Notes: a model not told the origin generated them from the sequence alone. A stretch of 64,000 nucleotides of DNA from Streptomyces sp. WMMC500 (GCF_027497195.1 NZ_CP114905.1:8550342-8614341); one strand, 5' to 3'. Positions 45,294-54,500 are shown, counted from the stretch's first letter. Made by a program: numbers and translations.

Positions 45294-45334
45294 CGGACCC
45301 GGCCCCGCCGCCCCCGTCCACGCGGTCCGGCGGG

Positions 45335-46093
45335 TCAGAGCGGGGCCATCCGCAGGCCGGCGTCCAGGCGCACGGTCTCGCCGTTCAGCATCGAGTTGCC
45401 GATGACGTGCTCCGCCAGCGCGGCGAACTCGTCGCCGCTGCCGAACCGCTTGGGGTGCGGCACCTGCCCCCGCAGGTGTTCGAGCACCCCGTCGGGCACC
45501 GCCGACGTCAGCCGGGTGTCGAACAGGCCGGGCGCGATGTCGACCACGCGGATGGCGTGCGGCGCCAGCTCCCGCGCCAGCGGCAGCGTCATCCCCGCGA
45601 TGGCGGCCTTGGAGGCGGCGTACGCGCACTGCCCGTTCTGCCCGTCCCAGGCGGCGATGGAGGACGTGGTGATGACCACGCCGCGGTCCTCCTCGACGAG
45701 CGGCTGCGCCGCCATGCGCGGAACCGCCTGCCGGATGACGTTGAAGGTGCCGAAGAGGTTGGTGCGGATGACCGCCTCGAACTCGTCCGCGCGCATCACG
45801 CGCCTGCCGAGGATCTGCTTGCTGTACGTGGTTCCCGCGCAGCAGACGACGGTGCGCAGCTCGCCCATCTCCCCGGCCGCGTCCAGGACCCGCCCGACCG
45901 CCTCGTCCTCCGTCACGTCGCCGGCGACGAAGGCGGCCAGCGGGCCGAGTCCGTCGGCGGCGGCCCGCCCGGTGGCCTCCGAGCGCCCCATGACCAGCAC
46001 CCGCGCGCCCGCCGCCACCAGCCGGCGCGCGGTCGCCAGCCCCAGGCCCGCCGTACCGCCGGTGACCAGTGCCACCGTGTCCTTGAGCTGCAC
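45335..46093 (-). CDS. SDR, type-2 3-hydroxyacyl-CoA dehydrogenase-like
   Basis: 252 residues with TGGTAGLGLATARRL, CCAGTTYS and YAASKAAIAG. The overall pattern (GDVTEDEAV, ITTSSIAAWDGQNGQCAYAA) is that of HSD10-type 3-hydroxyacyl-CoA dehydrogenases. It follows the KAS III gene by 36 bp on the same strand; a beta-ketoacyl product of that enzyme would be a natural substrate. The GTG start has GAGGAGAGGA upstream. It is convergent with the long plus-strand operon. Confidence 0.87.
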   Translation of the reverse strand: MQLKDTVALVTGGTAGLGLATARRLVAAGARVLVMGRSEATGRAAADGLGPLAAFVAGDVTEDEAVGRVLDAAGEMGELRTVVCCAGTTYSKQILGRRVMRADEFEAVIRTNLFGTFNVIRQAVPRMAAQPLVEEDRGVVITTSSIAAWDGQNGQCAYAASKAAIAGMTLPLARELAPHAIRVVDIAPGLFDTRLTSAVPDGVLEHLRGQVPHPKRFGSGDEFAALAEHVIGNSMLNGETVRLDAGLRMAPL

Positions 46094-46129
46094 CGCAGTC
46101 GTCCTCTCCTCGGTCGGGGCGCCGGCGCG

Positions 46130-47086
46130 TCAGGCCGCGGCGGCCGGGTCGTGCCAGCGCACGATCGCCGCGCCCCCGGTCATGCCGGCGCCCACGGCCA
46201 GCAGCGCGAACAGGTCGCCGTCGCGGAACGGCCGCTCGGCGTGGGCCATCGAGAACGCCACCGGCACCGAGGCGCCCGCCGTGTTGCCCGTCAGCCGGCC
46301 GTAGTCGGGCACCACCTCCGGCGGGAGGCCGACGAAGTCGCCGAGCCAGCGGACCAGCTTGGGGTTGGCCTGGTGGACGAGGACCCGGTTGAGCTGGTCC
46401 AGCCGCACGCCGGCCTTGGCGAGCGCGGCTTCGAGGATCTTCGGGCCCATCTCCATGACGACCCTTTTCACCCCGCGCCCGTCCATCTGGAAGTAGCCGC
46501 CGTGGAGGGGCAAGCCCGCGATCTCCGACAGGGTGCCGTCTGCCCACAGCTCCAGCGCGAGGATCCCGTACCCGTCCGGTACAGGCCCCAGTTGGACGGC
46601 TCCGGCGGCGTCGCCGAAGAGCGGCGCGACGCGGCGGTCCGTCGGGTCGACGAAGCGGGTGAGGACGTCGACGGCGACCACGAGTGGGCGCCTGGCCAGT
46701 CCGGCGGCGACCATGGCGGTGGCGACGGAGAGCGCGTACAGGAACCCGGAGCAGCCGGCGCTGACGTCGAGTGCCGGCCCGCCGGACAGGCCGAGATTCC
46801 GCTGCACGTAGCAGGCGGTGGAGGGGGACAGCCGGTCGGGGGTGCTGGTGCCGACCGCGATCATATCCGCGCCGATGGGGGCGACTTCGATTGCGCGGCG
46901 GGCGGCCTGCGTGGCGAGGTCGGAGGTCAGCGCCTCGGGTGCGGCGTAGTGCCGGCTTTCGATTCCGGTCCGTTCGCGGATCCACTCGATGTCGACGCTG
47001 GCGGTCTCCGCCACCGCCTCGTTGGACACGGGGGCGCCAGGCAGATGGTGCCCTACTCCGACGATGCCTAACGAGGTTTTTTTCAT
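46130..47086 (-). CDS. KAS III (FabH-like) ketosynthase or acyltransferase
   Basis: 318 residues with the full KAS III triad: Cys in DVSAGCSGFLYAL, His in VLVHQANPKLV and Asn in LTGNTAGASVP. The TSTPDRLSP and RLVLGD-type regions resemble the NphT7-like protein at 59989, but this copy is paired with an SDR. KAS III enzymes of natural-product clusters prime a chain, condense acyl-CoAs or transfer acyl groups to oxygen. Codon 6 is TTA (47069-47071, in frame), so expression may need bldA. A GGAG site precedes the ATG. Confidence 0.92.
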   Translation of the reverse strand: MKKTSLGIVGVGHHLPGAPVSNEAVAETASVDIEWIRERTGIESRHYAAPEALTSDLATQAARRAIEVAPIGADMIAVGTSTPDRLSPSTACYVQRNLGLSGGPALDVSAGCSGFLYALSVATAMVAAGLARRPLVVAVDVLTRFVDPTDRRVAPLFGDAAGAVQLGPVPDGYGILALELWADGTLSEIAGLPLHGGYFQMDGRGVKRVVMEMGPKILEAALAKAGVRLDQLNRVLVHQANPKLVRWLGDFVGLPPEVVPDYGRLTGNTAGASVPVAFSMAHAERPFRDGDLFALLAVGAGMTGGAAIVRWHDPAAAA

Positions 47087-47332
47087 CGTCCGCTCCGTTG
47101 TCGTCCGGACATGGCGGCGTGCGGTGGAGAAACCCACATGACAAAGAACAGTGGCTGCACGACGGGGAGTCCAGCCGGGCCCCGCGGGTTTGTCAGGTGA
47201 GGCGGACGGTGTCCCGCGACCTGACAGACTCCGCCGGCTCCGTGTTGAGCGGGCCGTCCCGGGCGGCGTTTACTGGCGGCGCGCCGGATTCCAGCGGCAT
47301 CCGGCCGGTCGCGCAAGGAGGGTGGGAGCAGC

Positions 47333-48154
47333 GTGCTGGACGCCGAGATGACGGCCGCCTATCTGGAACGGATCGGGGCCGACCGGCCGGAGCGCCCCGA
47401 CGCGGCGGCGCTGCGCCGGCTGCACGAGCGGCATGTGCTGTCAGTGCCGTTCGACACCCTGGACTTCCACATTCCGCGGGAGGTCTTCTACAAGGACGCG
47501 CGGGTCGTGGACAAGATCGTGCGGGAGCGCCGCGGCGGCGTGTGCGGAGAGACCAGTACCGCCTTCCACTTCCTGCTGCGGTCCCTGGGATTCGCGACCA
47601 CGATGCACCACGGCAGGGTCTGGTTCGGCGACCGGCTGTCCGCGCCGTACAACCACCTCCTGCTGTCGGTGGACATCGACCGGGAAAAGTGGATCGTCGA
47701 TGTCGGATTCGGCAAGACATCCCGGTATCCGCTGCTGCGTGACTCCGAGGAGCCGCAGCGCAATGCGCACGGCGAGTTCGTCGTCCGCAAGGTCGACGGC
47801 CGGACGTACGACGTGTTCCGCAACGGCAAGCCGCAATTCCGCTTCTACGACGAAGAGGTGGACCTGTCCGTCGACCTCGACCAGGTCGTCTGGTGGATGG
47901 GCACCTGCCCCGAGTCGCCGACGCTGCAGAACATGATCTGCTCCCGGCCGACGGAGGAAGGCCGGGTGACCCTCAAGGACGACGTGCTGACCGTCGTCAG
48001 CGGCGACGAGCGGGAGACCGAGAAGCTCACCGGCGACGCCGAGGTGCTCGCGGCGTACGAGAAGTGGTTCGGGTTCACGCTGCCCGAACGCCCCGTGCCC
48101 GGCCCGCACGCGCGCCACGACCCCTCGCGCGTGATGGCCGTCGAGCGGGACTGA
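47333..48154 (+). CDS. Arylamine N-acetyltransferase family protein (possible amide synthase)
   Basis: 273 residues with the NAT catalytic triad: Cys in RGGVCGETST, His in APYNHLLLSV, Asp in IVDVGFGK. The family includes xenobiotic N-acetyltransferases and the RifF-type amide synthases that release ansamycin polyketides. It is divergent from the KAS III gene, at the edge of the 36-48 kb locus. An amide-forming step is possible but unproven. Start choice: GTG 47333 with AAGGAGG upstream; ATG 47348 is the alternative. Confidence 0.88.
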   Translation: MLDAEMTAAYLERIGADRPERPDAAALRRLHERHVLSVPFDTLDFHIPREVFYKDARVVDKIVRERRGGVCGETSTAFHFLLRSLGFATTMHHGRVWFGDRLSAPYNHLLLSVDIDREKWIVDVGFGKTSRYPLLRDSEEPQRNAHGEFVVRKVDGRTYDVFRNGKPQFRFYDEEVDLSVDLDQVVWWMGTCPESPTLQNMICSRPTEEGRVTLKDDVLTVVSGDERETEKLTGDAEVLAAYEKWFGFTLPERPVPGPHARHDPSRVMAVERD

Positions 48155-48240
48155 AGCCGCCTTCGCCGCCCCTGCCTTCGCCGAACACGTCCTGCACCGG
48201 GCCGGCCCGGCCGTCACGAAGCGCACGACACCCGGGGCCG

Positions 48241-50058
48241 TCAGGGGGTGACGACCGCGAAGTCCGGGTCGGGCCGGTCGAGCACCGACAGCAGGGTGCG
48301 CAGCGCGCCGGGGTCACCCGTGTGCTCGATGTCCTCCGGGCTCCCGCCCGCCAGCAGAGCGAGCAACTGGGCCTTGGTCAGCGCCAGCGACACGTCGGCC
48401 GGCTCGGCGGACCCGCCGTCGAGGCGGTGGTGGGTGAAGGCGCCGTGCGCGAGCGTGGCGCGGTGGTGCTCACCGAGGTCGGTGACGTGCCAGTCCAGGG
48501 TGAGGCGGAGATCCCAAGCCCGGGGGCCGTCGACGACGATGGCGATGGAGTCGAGAAGCTGCTCCACGCTGAGCGCGGCCATCATGCCGCCCGCGGTGAT
48601 ACCGGTGTGCTTGACGCCCTCGCGCAGCTCACGGGCGCCGACGAGATAGCAGTTGCGCCAGGTCGCGCACTCGGCGCCGTGGCCGAGTCGTTCGAAGACG
48701 TCCGCGAGCGTGTTCTTGGCGCCGGTGTGGTCGGGGTCGGCGAACACGGCGTGCTTGAGGAGCTGAGCCGCGAAGCGCAGATCGCCGTCGTCGGCGTACG
48801 CGCCGGCCTTGACCACCAGAGCGTCGACGCCGCCCATGCACTCGGCGTACCGCTTGGCGGTCTCGGCCGGCGGGTGTTCCCAGAGCGAGGCGGGGTGGCC
48901 GTCGTACCAGCCGAGGTAGCGCTGATAGATGGCCTTGACGTTGTGGCTGACGCTGCCGTAGAAGCCGTGCGTGTGCCAGGCCGCGGCGAGCGACGGGGGC
49001 ATCTCGATGATCTCGGCGATCTCGGTACCGGTGTGCCCCTGGTTGGCCAGCCGCAGCGTCTGATCGTGCAGATACGCGTACAGGTCACGCTGCTCGGCCA
49101 GGAAGTCGCGCATCGCCTCCTGCCCCCAGGTCGGCCAGTGGTGGGAGGCGAACAGCACGTCGGCGTCGGCGGCGAAGAGCCGCAGCGCCTCGTCGAGACA
49201 GCGGGCCCACATCCGGGCATCGCGTACGAGGGCGCCGCGCAGGGTGAGGATGTTGTGCAGATTGTGGGTGGCGTTCTCGGCCATGCACAGCGCGCGGTAG
49301 TCGGGCAGCAGGAAGTTCATCTCCGCCGGGGCCTCGGTGCCGGGCGTCATCTGGAAGATGAATCCCACGCCGTCGACGGTCTCGGTCTGCCCGGTGCGGG
49401 TGACCTCCGTCGTGGCGGGCACCAGGGCGGGCGTACCGGTGGAGGCCGTGAACCCCAGCCCCATGCCGACGAGCCCGGCGGGGCCGCGTTCCAGGTTCAT
49501 CCCGCCGTAGTAGAAGCCGCGGCGCAGCATCGCGGTGCCGGCGTAGACGTTCTCCGCCACGGCGTGCTCCAGAAAGCCGGCCGGGGCGAGGACCGGGAGG
49601 TCCGCGTCCGGGGTGAGCACGCCGAGGATGCCGCCGAAGTGGTCGAGGTGCGAGTGCGTGATGACCACGCCGGTGACGGGCCTGTCGCCCCGGTGCGCGC
49701 GATACAGGGCCAGCGCCGCGGCGGCGGTCTCCCGCGAGATCAGCGGATCCACGACGACGACCCCGTGGTCGCCCTCGATCAGAGTCATGTTCGACAGGTC
49801 GTACCCGCGGACCTGCAGCACGCCCTCGGCCACCTCGTACAACCCGGCACGGGCGCACAGCTTCGCCTGCCGCCACAGGCCGGCGTCGACGGTACCGGGG
49901 TGTTCGCCGTCGGGAAGAGCACTGAGGAAGCCGGTGTCGTCGAAGTCCCACACCACCCGCCCGTCCGCGGCCGTGACCTGCCGCTCGGCGGGTCCGGCGA
50001 GGAACCCGCGGTCGGCGGCCTCGAAGTCCGCGCGGTCGCTGGGGTCGGGCGTGGCCAT
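48241..50058 (-). CDS. Alkylsulfatase-type metallo-beta-lactamase (SdsA1-like)
   Basis: 605 residues. The N-terminal metallo-beta-lactamase domain has THSHLDHFGG, MAENATHNLHN and FASHHWPTWG for two zinc ions. An alpha-helical dimerisation domain (about 360-490) and a C-terminal SCP2-like domain (about 490-605) follow. This layout is that of linear primary alkylsulfatases such as SdsA1. No signal peptide is seen, so it acts in the cytoplasm or a different ester is the substrate. The ATG follows GGGAGGA. It is convergent with the NAT gene. Confidence 0.9.
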   Translation of the reverse strand: MATPDPSDRADFEAADRGFLAGPAERQVTAADGRVVWDFDDTGFLSALPDGEHPGTVDAGLWRQAKLCARAGLYEVAEGVLQVRGYDLSNMTLIEGDHGVVVVDPLISRETAAAALALYRAHRGDRPVTGVVITHSHLDHFGGILGVLTPDADLPVLAPAGFLEHAVAENVYAGTAMLRRGFYYGGMNLERGPAGLVGMGLGFTASTGTPALVPATTEVTRTGQTETVDGVGFIFQMTPGTEAPAEMNFLLPDYRALCMAENATHNLHNILTLRGALVRDARMWARCLDEALRLFAADADVLFASHHWPTWGQEAMRDFLAEQRDLYAYLHDQTLRLANQGHTGTEIAEIIEMPPSLAAAWHTHGFYGSVSHNVKAIYQRYLGWYDGHPASLWEHPPAETAKRYAECMGGVDALVVKAGAYADDGDLRFAAQLLKHAVFADPDHTGAKNTLADVFERLGHGAECATWRNCYLVGARELREGVKHTGITAGGMMAALSVEQLLDSIAIVVDGPRAWDLRLTLDWHVTDLGEHHRATLAHGAFTHHRLDGGSAEPADVSLALTKAQLLALLAGGSPEDIEHTGDPGALRTLLSVLDRPDPDFAVVTP

Positions 50059-50295
50059 GCGTGTCCTCCCACGGGGTGAGTGCCCTGCCCACCAGCCTCC
50101 GCCTGCGGAACACGGCCGACCCCCGGAGGCGAGCCGTTCGGGTGACACGCGTAGACGCGCGCGTGCGCCGGCCCTGACGGCCCGAATCCTCGTGATCGTG
50201 TCCCGGTCATGTCACCAAACAGTCACACCGGCAGACACGGGCGGCCGGGGTCCGACACGATTCACCGGTCCGAACACGTATTTGCTAGGGGAATC

Positions 50296-50574
50296 ATGCA
50301 CAAGCGCACTGCCCGTGCTTCCGTTCTTGCTGTGGCCGCGGTGGCTCTGACCTTCGCTGTGGCCGGCTGCGGTAGTGACAGCGAGGGGGATGAGGCAGCC
50401 TGCAAGGAGGCCATCACCGAGCAGTTCAAGGAGTACCAGGCGGGCGATGAGAACGCCGGGGATGAGCGTCCGGAGGCCTGCGAGGGCATCGATGACAAGA
50501 CCGCTGAGCGACTGGGTCAGGAGATCGCCGAAGAGGAGCTGAAGGGTGTCGAGGAGTCCCTCGACGCTCCCTGA
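50296..50574 (+). CDS. Small acidic lipoprotein
   Basis: 92 residues. The signal (MHKRTARASVLAVAAVALTF) leads to a lipobox (VAGC), giving a lipidated Cys near residue 25. The mature part is short, highly acidic and contains two more cysteines (AACKEAI, EACEGI) that may bond. It resembles many small streptomycete lipoproteins of unknown role. A TAGGGGAA stretch precedes the ATG. Confidence 0.78.
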   Translation: MHKRTARASVLAVAAVALTFAVAGCGSDSEGDEAACKEAITEQFKEYQAGDENAGDERPEACEGIDDKTAERLGQEIAEEELKGVEESLDAP

Positions 50575-50724
50575 TCGTCACCGGAGCCCGCTCGGCGCGC
50601 AGGGCGCACATGCCCTCCGCACCGGGCGGGCCCCGCTCCGTCAACCGAGCGGGCCACCAGACCCGTAAGGGCGGATCCGCACCCCCGGCCGCATGTTCAC
50701 GGCGCCGGTGCGCAGCCTCCCTCC

Positions 50725-51261
50725 ATGAACAAGGCCACCCGCAGCCCCGCGGCCGTCGCGGCCCTGCGCACGAAGCTGTCGACCACAGCCGCCACGCTGG
50801 CCCTCCTGACAGCAGCCACCCTCGCCGGCGCCGCCACCGCCGCGGCCGCCGACACGAACCCCGTGACCAACGCTCCCACGGCAGCGCCGACGCTGCGCGA
50901 GCAGGCCGACGCCCTCATGGACCTCACCTACGCGGAGTTCGCCGGAACCCCGCACGTCCAGCCGTTCAACTGGACTAACGACGGCTGCTCGGTCCCCACC
51001 GGCTACGCGCCGTACAGCGAGGTCTTCCGCCCCGCGTGCGTCCTCCACGACTTCGGCTACCGGAACTACGGCGGTAAGCACGAACTGAAGCTCAGCCCGA
51101 CGCGTGAGACGAAGGACTGGATCGACAGCCGCTTCCGCACCGAGATGCGCCGCATCTGCGACGACCGCAACGGCTCCCGCCTCTCCCACCTCGCGTGCGT
51201 CAACGCCGCCGAGGCGTACCACGGCGCGGTCCAACTGGGCGGCGACAGCTCGTTCTTCTGA
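50725..51261 (+). CDS. Secreted prokaryotic phospholipase A2
   Basis: 178 residues with an Ala/Leu-rich signal peptide ending near AAAAD (residue 43). The mature domain has the bacterial PLA2 signature: DGCSVPTGYAP, CVLHDFGYRNYG with the catalytic His-Asp pair, and paired cysteines at CSV/CVL and RRIC/LACVN. It would hydrolyse phospholipids outside the cell. No clear Shine-Dalgarno precedes the ATG at 50725 (GCCTCCCTCC is anti-consensus), so initiation may be leaderless or the start misjudged. Confidence 0.88.
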   Translation: MNKATRSPAAVAALRTKLSTTAATLALLTAATLAGAATAAAADTNPVTNAPTAAPTLREQADALMDLTYAEFAGTPHVQPFNWTNDGCSVPTGYAPYSEVFRPACVLHDFGYRNYGGKHELKLSPTRETKDWIDSRFRTEMRRICDDRNGSRLSHLACVNAAEAYHGAVQLGGDSSFF

Positions 51262-52487
51262 AACCTGCCGGGCGCGAAGCGGAGATCGGCGGAATCATCA
51301 CCCGCTGGTCTCCGCTGGGGGCAGTTCTGCCTCCTTCCCGAGCCGAGGTCGGCACATTGCTCGGGACTCGCTGGACGGTCGGCGCCCGCGACGCTTTTCG
51401 GGGAGGAAGTATTGCGACGGCCTTGGCCCGATGCTCTTCACGCCGCCTGCGGTGTGACTGTGCATGACCGTGCTCTTCCCAGTGGTGCCCGTCTCCGCCC
51501 TCACCCTGATCTGTCACACGGGAATGGCTTATCCCGAGGTACTGAACGATGGCGCCCGCTTCCAAGGGTGGCCATCCGTCCCATTCGACGACAAGCCCGG
51601 CCTGACGGCGACCGCCGGAAAGCGGTTCGGACGGTCGTGGACATTCACTGCCCGCCGGAGCACTTTCGTGTCGCCGGCCCGTTGCTGTCGTGCCCGTCGC
51701 CTGGACGCGCGGTTGACCCCGGCCACTTGCACCCGGGGTTTGTCTGGTTCGGGTGTGGGTGTGGGATATGAGTGCCGCAGGGGTGCGCGTGATAGGTGAG
51801 TGGAGTTTGTCCGCGCGACTCGGCCCGTGTGACGGTGCCGAGCACGATGGTGTGGTCGCCTCCGCGGACGAGTTCATCGACCGTGCAGGTGACCCAGGCG
51901 GTGGCTTCGGTGATGTGGGGGAGTCCGTCCTGCCGTTGTCGGGCGGCGGTGATGAAATTCGCGGGTCTCTTGAAGGCGAAGGTTGGAGCGAACGTGGATT
52001 GCGCTCGGTGTCTCCTTGTCGCGCCACGTCGAGAGCCGGGTTTCGGCTGCTCGTCGTAGGCGAGGGGTGCGGTGCCGCGGATTTCGCCCCCGAGTTGCAC
52101 CCTCATCGCCGCGTGGCAGTAGGTGAAGCTGATGCCCGCGCCCGCTCCTCCGGGGCGTGCGGCCGGTGGACCGTGCGCCGTCGTACGCGGCTCGCGCGCC
52201 CGCGCTGCGGTGACTCGGTGTCCGGTGTGGCGCGCCCCTTGGCCCTGATCCACGGCTTGTCGGCTGTCGTCTGTGGTGGGCAGCTTGTGGCACGTGAGGT
52301 TCGTGGTTCTGCCTGTGTGGTGGTTTGCCCGCTGGGGTTGCGGGTGTGTGGTGGTCGCCAAGTGGGCGCCAAGTCGTTGGTGTGTGGTGGCCAAGTGGGG
52401 TTGTGGATGCTGTGTGGTTGTTGGCTGTGGGTGTGTGTGGTTTGTTCGGGTTGTTGGGTTTGTGTGGGTGTGTGGTTGGAGGGTGTT
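51262..52487. other. Gene-poor interval before the SARP gene
   Basis: About 1.2 kb with only one coding relic (51780-51995, minus). From about 52250 the plus strand becomes strongly G+T rich with short TGTGG-type repeats. No complete gene can be supported. Confidence 0.5.
51780..51995 (-). pseudogene. Flavin-reductase-domain relic
   Basis: On the minus strand an in-frame segment reads like the C-terminal half of a flavin reductase (HpaC/NmoB type): GLPHITEATAWVTC, then GGDHTIVLGTV and TPLTYHAHP. The N-terminal FMN-binding half cannot be found in any frame, and the flanks lose coding character. It is probably a truncated remnant of an oxygenase partner gene. Confidence 0.45.
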
Positions 52488-53309
52488 GTGGAGATTCGGG
52501 TTTTGGGTCCGTTGTGTGGTGTGGTGAATGGGGGGTCGGTTGTTCCGTCGGCGGGTAAGCCGCGGCAGGTGTTTGCGTTGTTGGCTTTGTATCCGGGGCG
52601 GGTTTTGCCGGTGTCGATGTTGATGGAGGAGGTGTGGCGGGCTGAGTTGCCGCCGAGTGCGATGACGACGTTGCAGACTTATATTATGCAGTTGCGGCGT
52701 TGTTTGGGTGGTGCGTTGGGGGCTGGGGGGTCGGAGCGGGCGAAGGGTGTGTTGGCTACGCGGCATGGTGGTTATGTGTTGCAGGTGCCGCGGGAGTCGG
52801 TGGATGTGTTTGCGTATGAGCGGTTGGTGGGGGAGGGTCAGGAGGCTTTTGAGCGGGGGGAGGATGAGCGGGCGGCGCGGTGTTTTCGGCAGGCTTTGGG
52901 TTTGTGGCAGGGGCCGGCGTTGGTGGATGTTCGGTTGGGGCCGGTGATGGAGATTGAGGTGATGCGGTTGGAGGAGTCGCGTTTGGTGACGGTGGAGCGG
53001 CGGATTGATGCGGATTTGCGGCTTGGTCGTCATGGGGAGTTGATTGCGGAGTTGGCTGATTTGATTGCGCGGCATCCGCAGCATGAGGGTTTGCATGCGC
53101 AGGCGATGTTGTCGTTGTATCGGTCGGGTCGGCAGGCGTCGGCGTTGGATGTGTATCGGCGGTTGCGGGCGCGGTTGATTGAGGAGTTGGGTGTGGAGCC
53201 GTCGCCGCCGTTGCAGCGTTTGCATCAGGCGATGTTGGCGGTGGATCCGGAGTTGGATGTGGTGGCGGGTCCGCGGCGTGGTTCGACGTTCGACCGGTAC
53301 GCGGCGTAG
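52488..53309 (+). CDS. SARP-family transcriptional activator
   Basis: 273 residues: an OmpR-type winged helix (about 1-95: VEIRVLGPL, GKPRQVFALLAL, TLQTYIMQLRR) followed by the bacterial transcriptional activation domain (about 100-250, ending LGVEPSPPLQRLHQAML). Streptomyces antibiotic regulatory proteins of this size (ActII-ORF4, RedD) activate nearby clusters, so this may serve the isoprenoid genes to the right or a cluster beyond. GTG 52488 follows GGAGGG. Codon use is odd: leucine is mostly TTG and third positions are G or T, unlike other genes here. The stop is directly followed by an 8-bp tandem array. Confidence 0.92.
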   Translation: MEIRVLGPLCGVVNGGSVVPSAGKPRQVFALLALYPGRVLPVSMLMEEVWRAELPPSAMTTLQTYIMQLRRCLGGALGAGGSERAKGVLATRHGGYVLQVPRESVDVFAYERLVGEGQEAFERGEDERAARCFRQALGLWQGPALVDVRLGPVMEIEVMRLEESRLVTVERRIDADLRLGRHGELIAELADLIARHPQHEGLHAQAMLSLYRSGRQASALDVYRRLRARLIEELGVEPSPPLQRLHQAMLAVDPELDVVAGPRRGSTFDRYAA

Positions 53310-53312
53310 CCG

Positions 53313-53460
53313 GTGGCCCGGTGGCCCGGTGGCCCGGTGGCCCGGTGGCCCGGTGGCCCGGTGGCCCGGTGGCCCGGTGGCCCGGTGGCCCGGTGGCCCG
53401 GTGGCCCGGTGGCCCGGTGGCCCGGTGGCCCGGTGGCCCGGTGGCCCGGTGGCCCGGTGG
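53313..53460. repeat. 8-bp tandem array (GTGGCCCG, 18 perfect copies)
   Basis: Eighteen exact copies of GTGGCCCG (53313-53456) plus a half copy begin four bases after the SARP stop codon. Imperfect derivatives (GGTGGGATCGGGG-like) run on to about 54000. The unit is not a multiple of three, so it is not protein repeat coding. Confidence 0.97.
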
Positions 53461-54500
53461 GGCCCGGGTGGGCCGGGCGGCCCGGTGGTCCGGTGGAACT
53501 GGGGCTGGTGGCTCGTTGAGGGCTTGGTGGGACAGGGGCTGGCAGGCCGGGGTGGGTGGCGCGGTGCCTCGTTGGCCGGTGGCCCGGTGGGATCGGGGCC
53601 GGCCGGTCGGGGAATCGGGGCTGGTGGCCTTGTGGCCCCTGCGGGTGTGGCCCCCCTGGGGTTCGGTGGGCTGGTGGGATCGGGGTCCGGTGGGACTTGG
53701 CCGGTCCGGGGGCCGGGCTGGCTGTTCGGCGGCTGGGGGTCCGGGGGCTGGTGGGGGTGGAGTTGGTGGCCGTTGGAACCGGGGCCGGGAGCCGGTGGGT
53801 TCGGGTCGGGTGGGATCGGTGGCCGGTGGGATCGGTGGCCGGTGGAGGCGGGGCCGGTGGGCTGGTGGGATCGGGGTCTGGTCCGGGGCTTGGTTGGTCG
53901 ATGGCCGGTGGGGCTGGCTGGTTGGCGGTTGGCGGCCTGGTGGGAGCTGGTGGGCTGGTGGGTTGGTGGACCGGTCGGTGGGCGGGTGGCGGGTTGATTC
54001 GGGGTTGTCGGCCGTGGTGGCTGGTTGTGCTGGGGCGGGCTGGTCGGCGGTTGGTTGGCGGTTGGTTGGCCGGCGGTGCTTGGTTGGTGGTTGGTGGGGT
54101 GTGAGTGGGGTGGTGGGGTCGGTGTGGCGGGCGTTGGTGGGTTTCGGGTCGTTGTTTGTGGGGCCGTTGGTGTATGAGTTTGCTTTGGCGCCGGGGTGTG
54201 AGAGGGTGCCGGACCGCGGCCGCGGTGGCGTTGGCGGTGGTGGTCGGGGTGTGGCGGGTGTGGGGGGTGGGTTGCCGGTGGGTCATCCGGAGCGGTTGTG
54301 TGTGGGTGTTCCGTTGTCGGAGGGGGAGCGTCGGCTTGCGCGTGAGGTGTGGCCGGGGTCGGTGGCCGGTGGGCGGGTTTCCGGCGGTGATGGCTGATCC
54401 CGCCGTGTCTGGTGCGCGTGTGTCTGGATGAGGTTGGCGCCGTGGGTCGGCTGGTCGGGGATGGCCGTGCGGGGTTGGGTGTCGGTGGGTGTGTGGGTGC
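53461..54500. repeat. Low-complexity G/T-rich region
   Basis: About 1 kb of degenerate GGTGGG/GGCCGGTGG-type sequence. All frames stay open for long stretches because stop codons are rare in this composition; the predicted proteins are Pro/Thr/His- or Gly/Trp-rich nonsense. No gene is supported. Confidence 0.75.

Noticed and set aside
38635..48154. Catecholate siderophore locus, suggested by the EntA-like SDR
   Set aside because: No isochorismate synthase, isochorismatase, DHB-AMP ligase, NRPS or iron transporter is present.
53313..53460. CRISPR array
   Set aside because: The 8-bp unit is contiguous with no spacers, and no cas genes are present.
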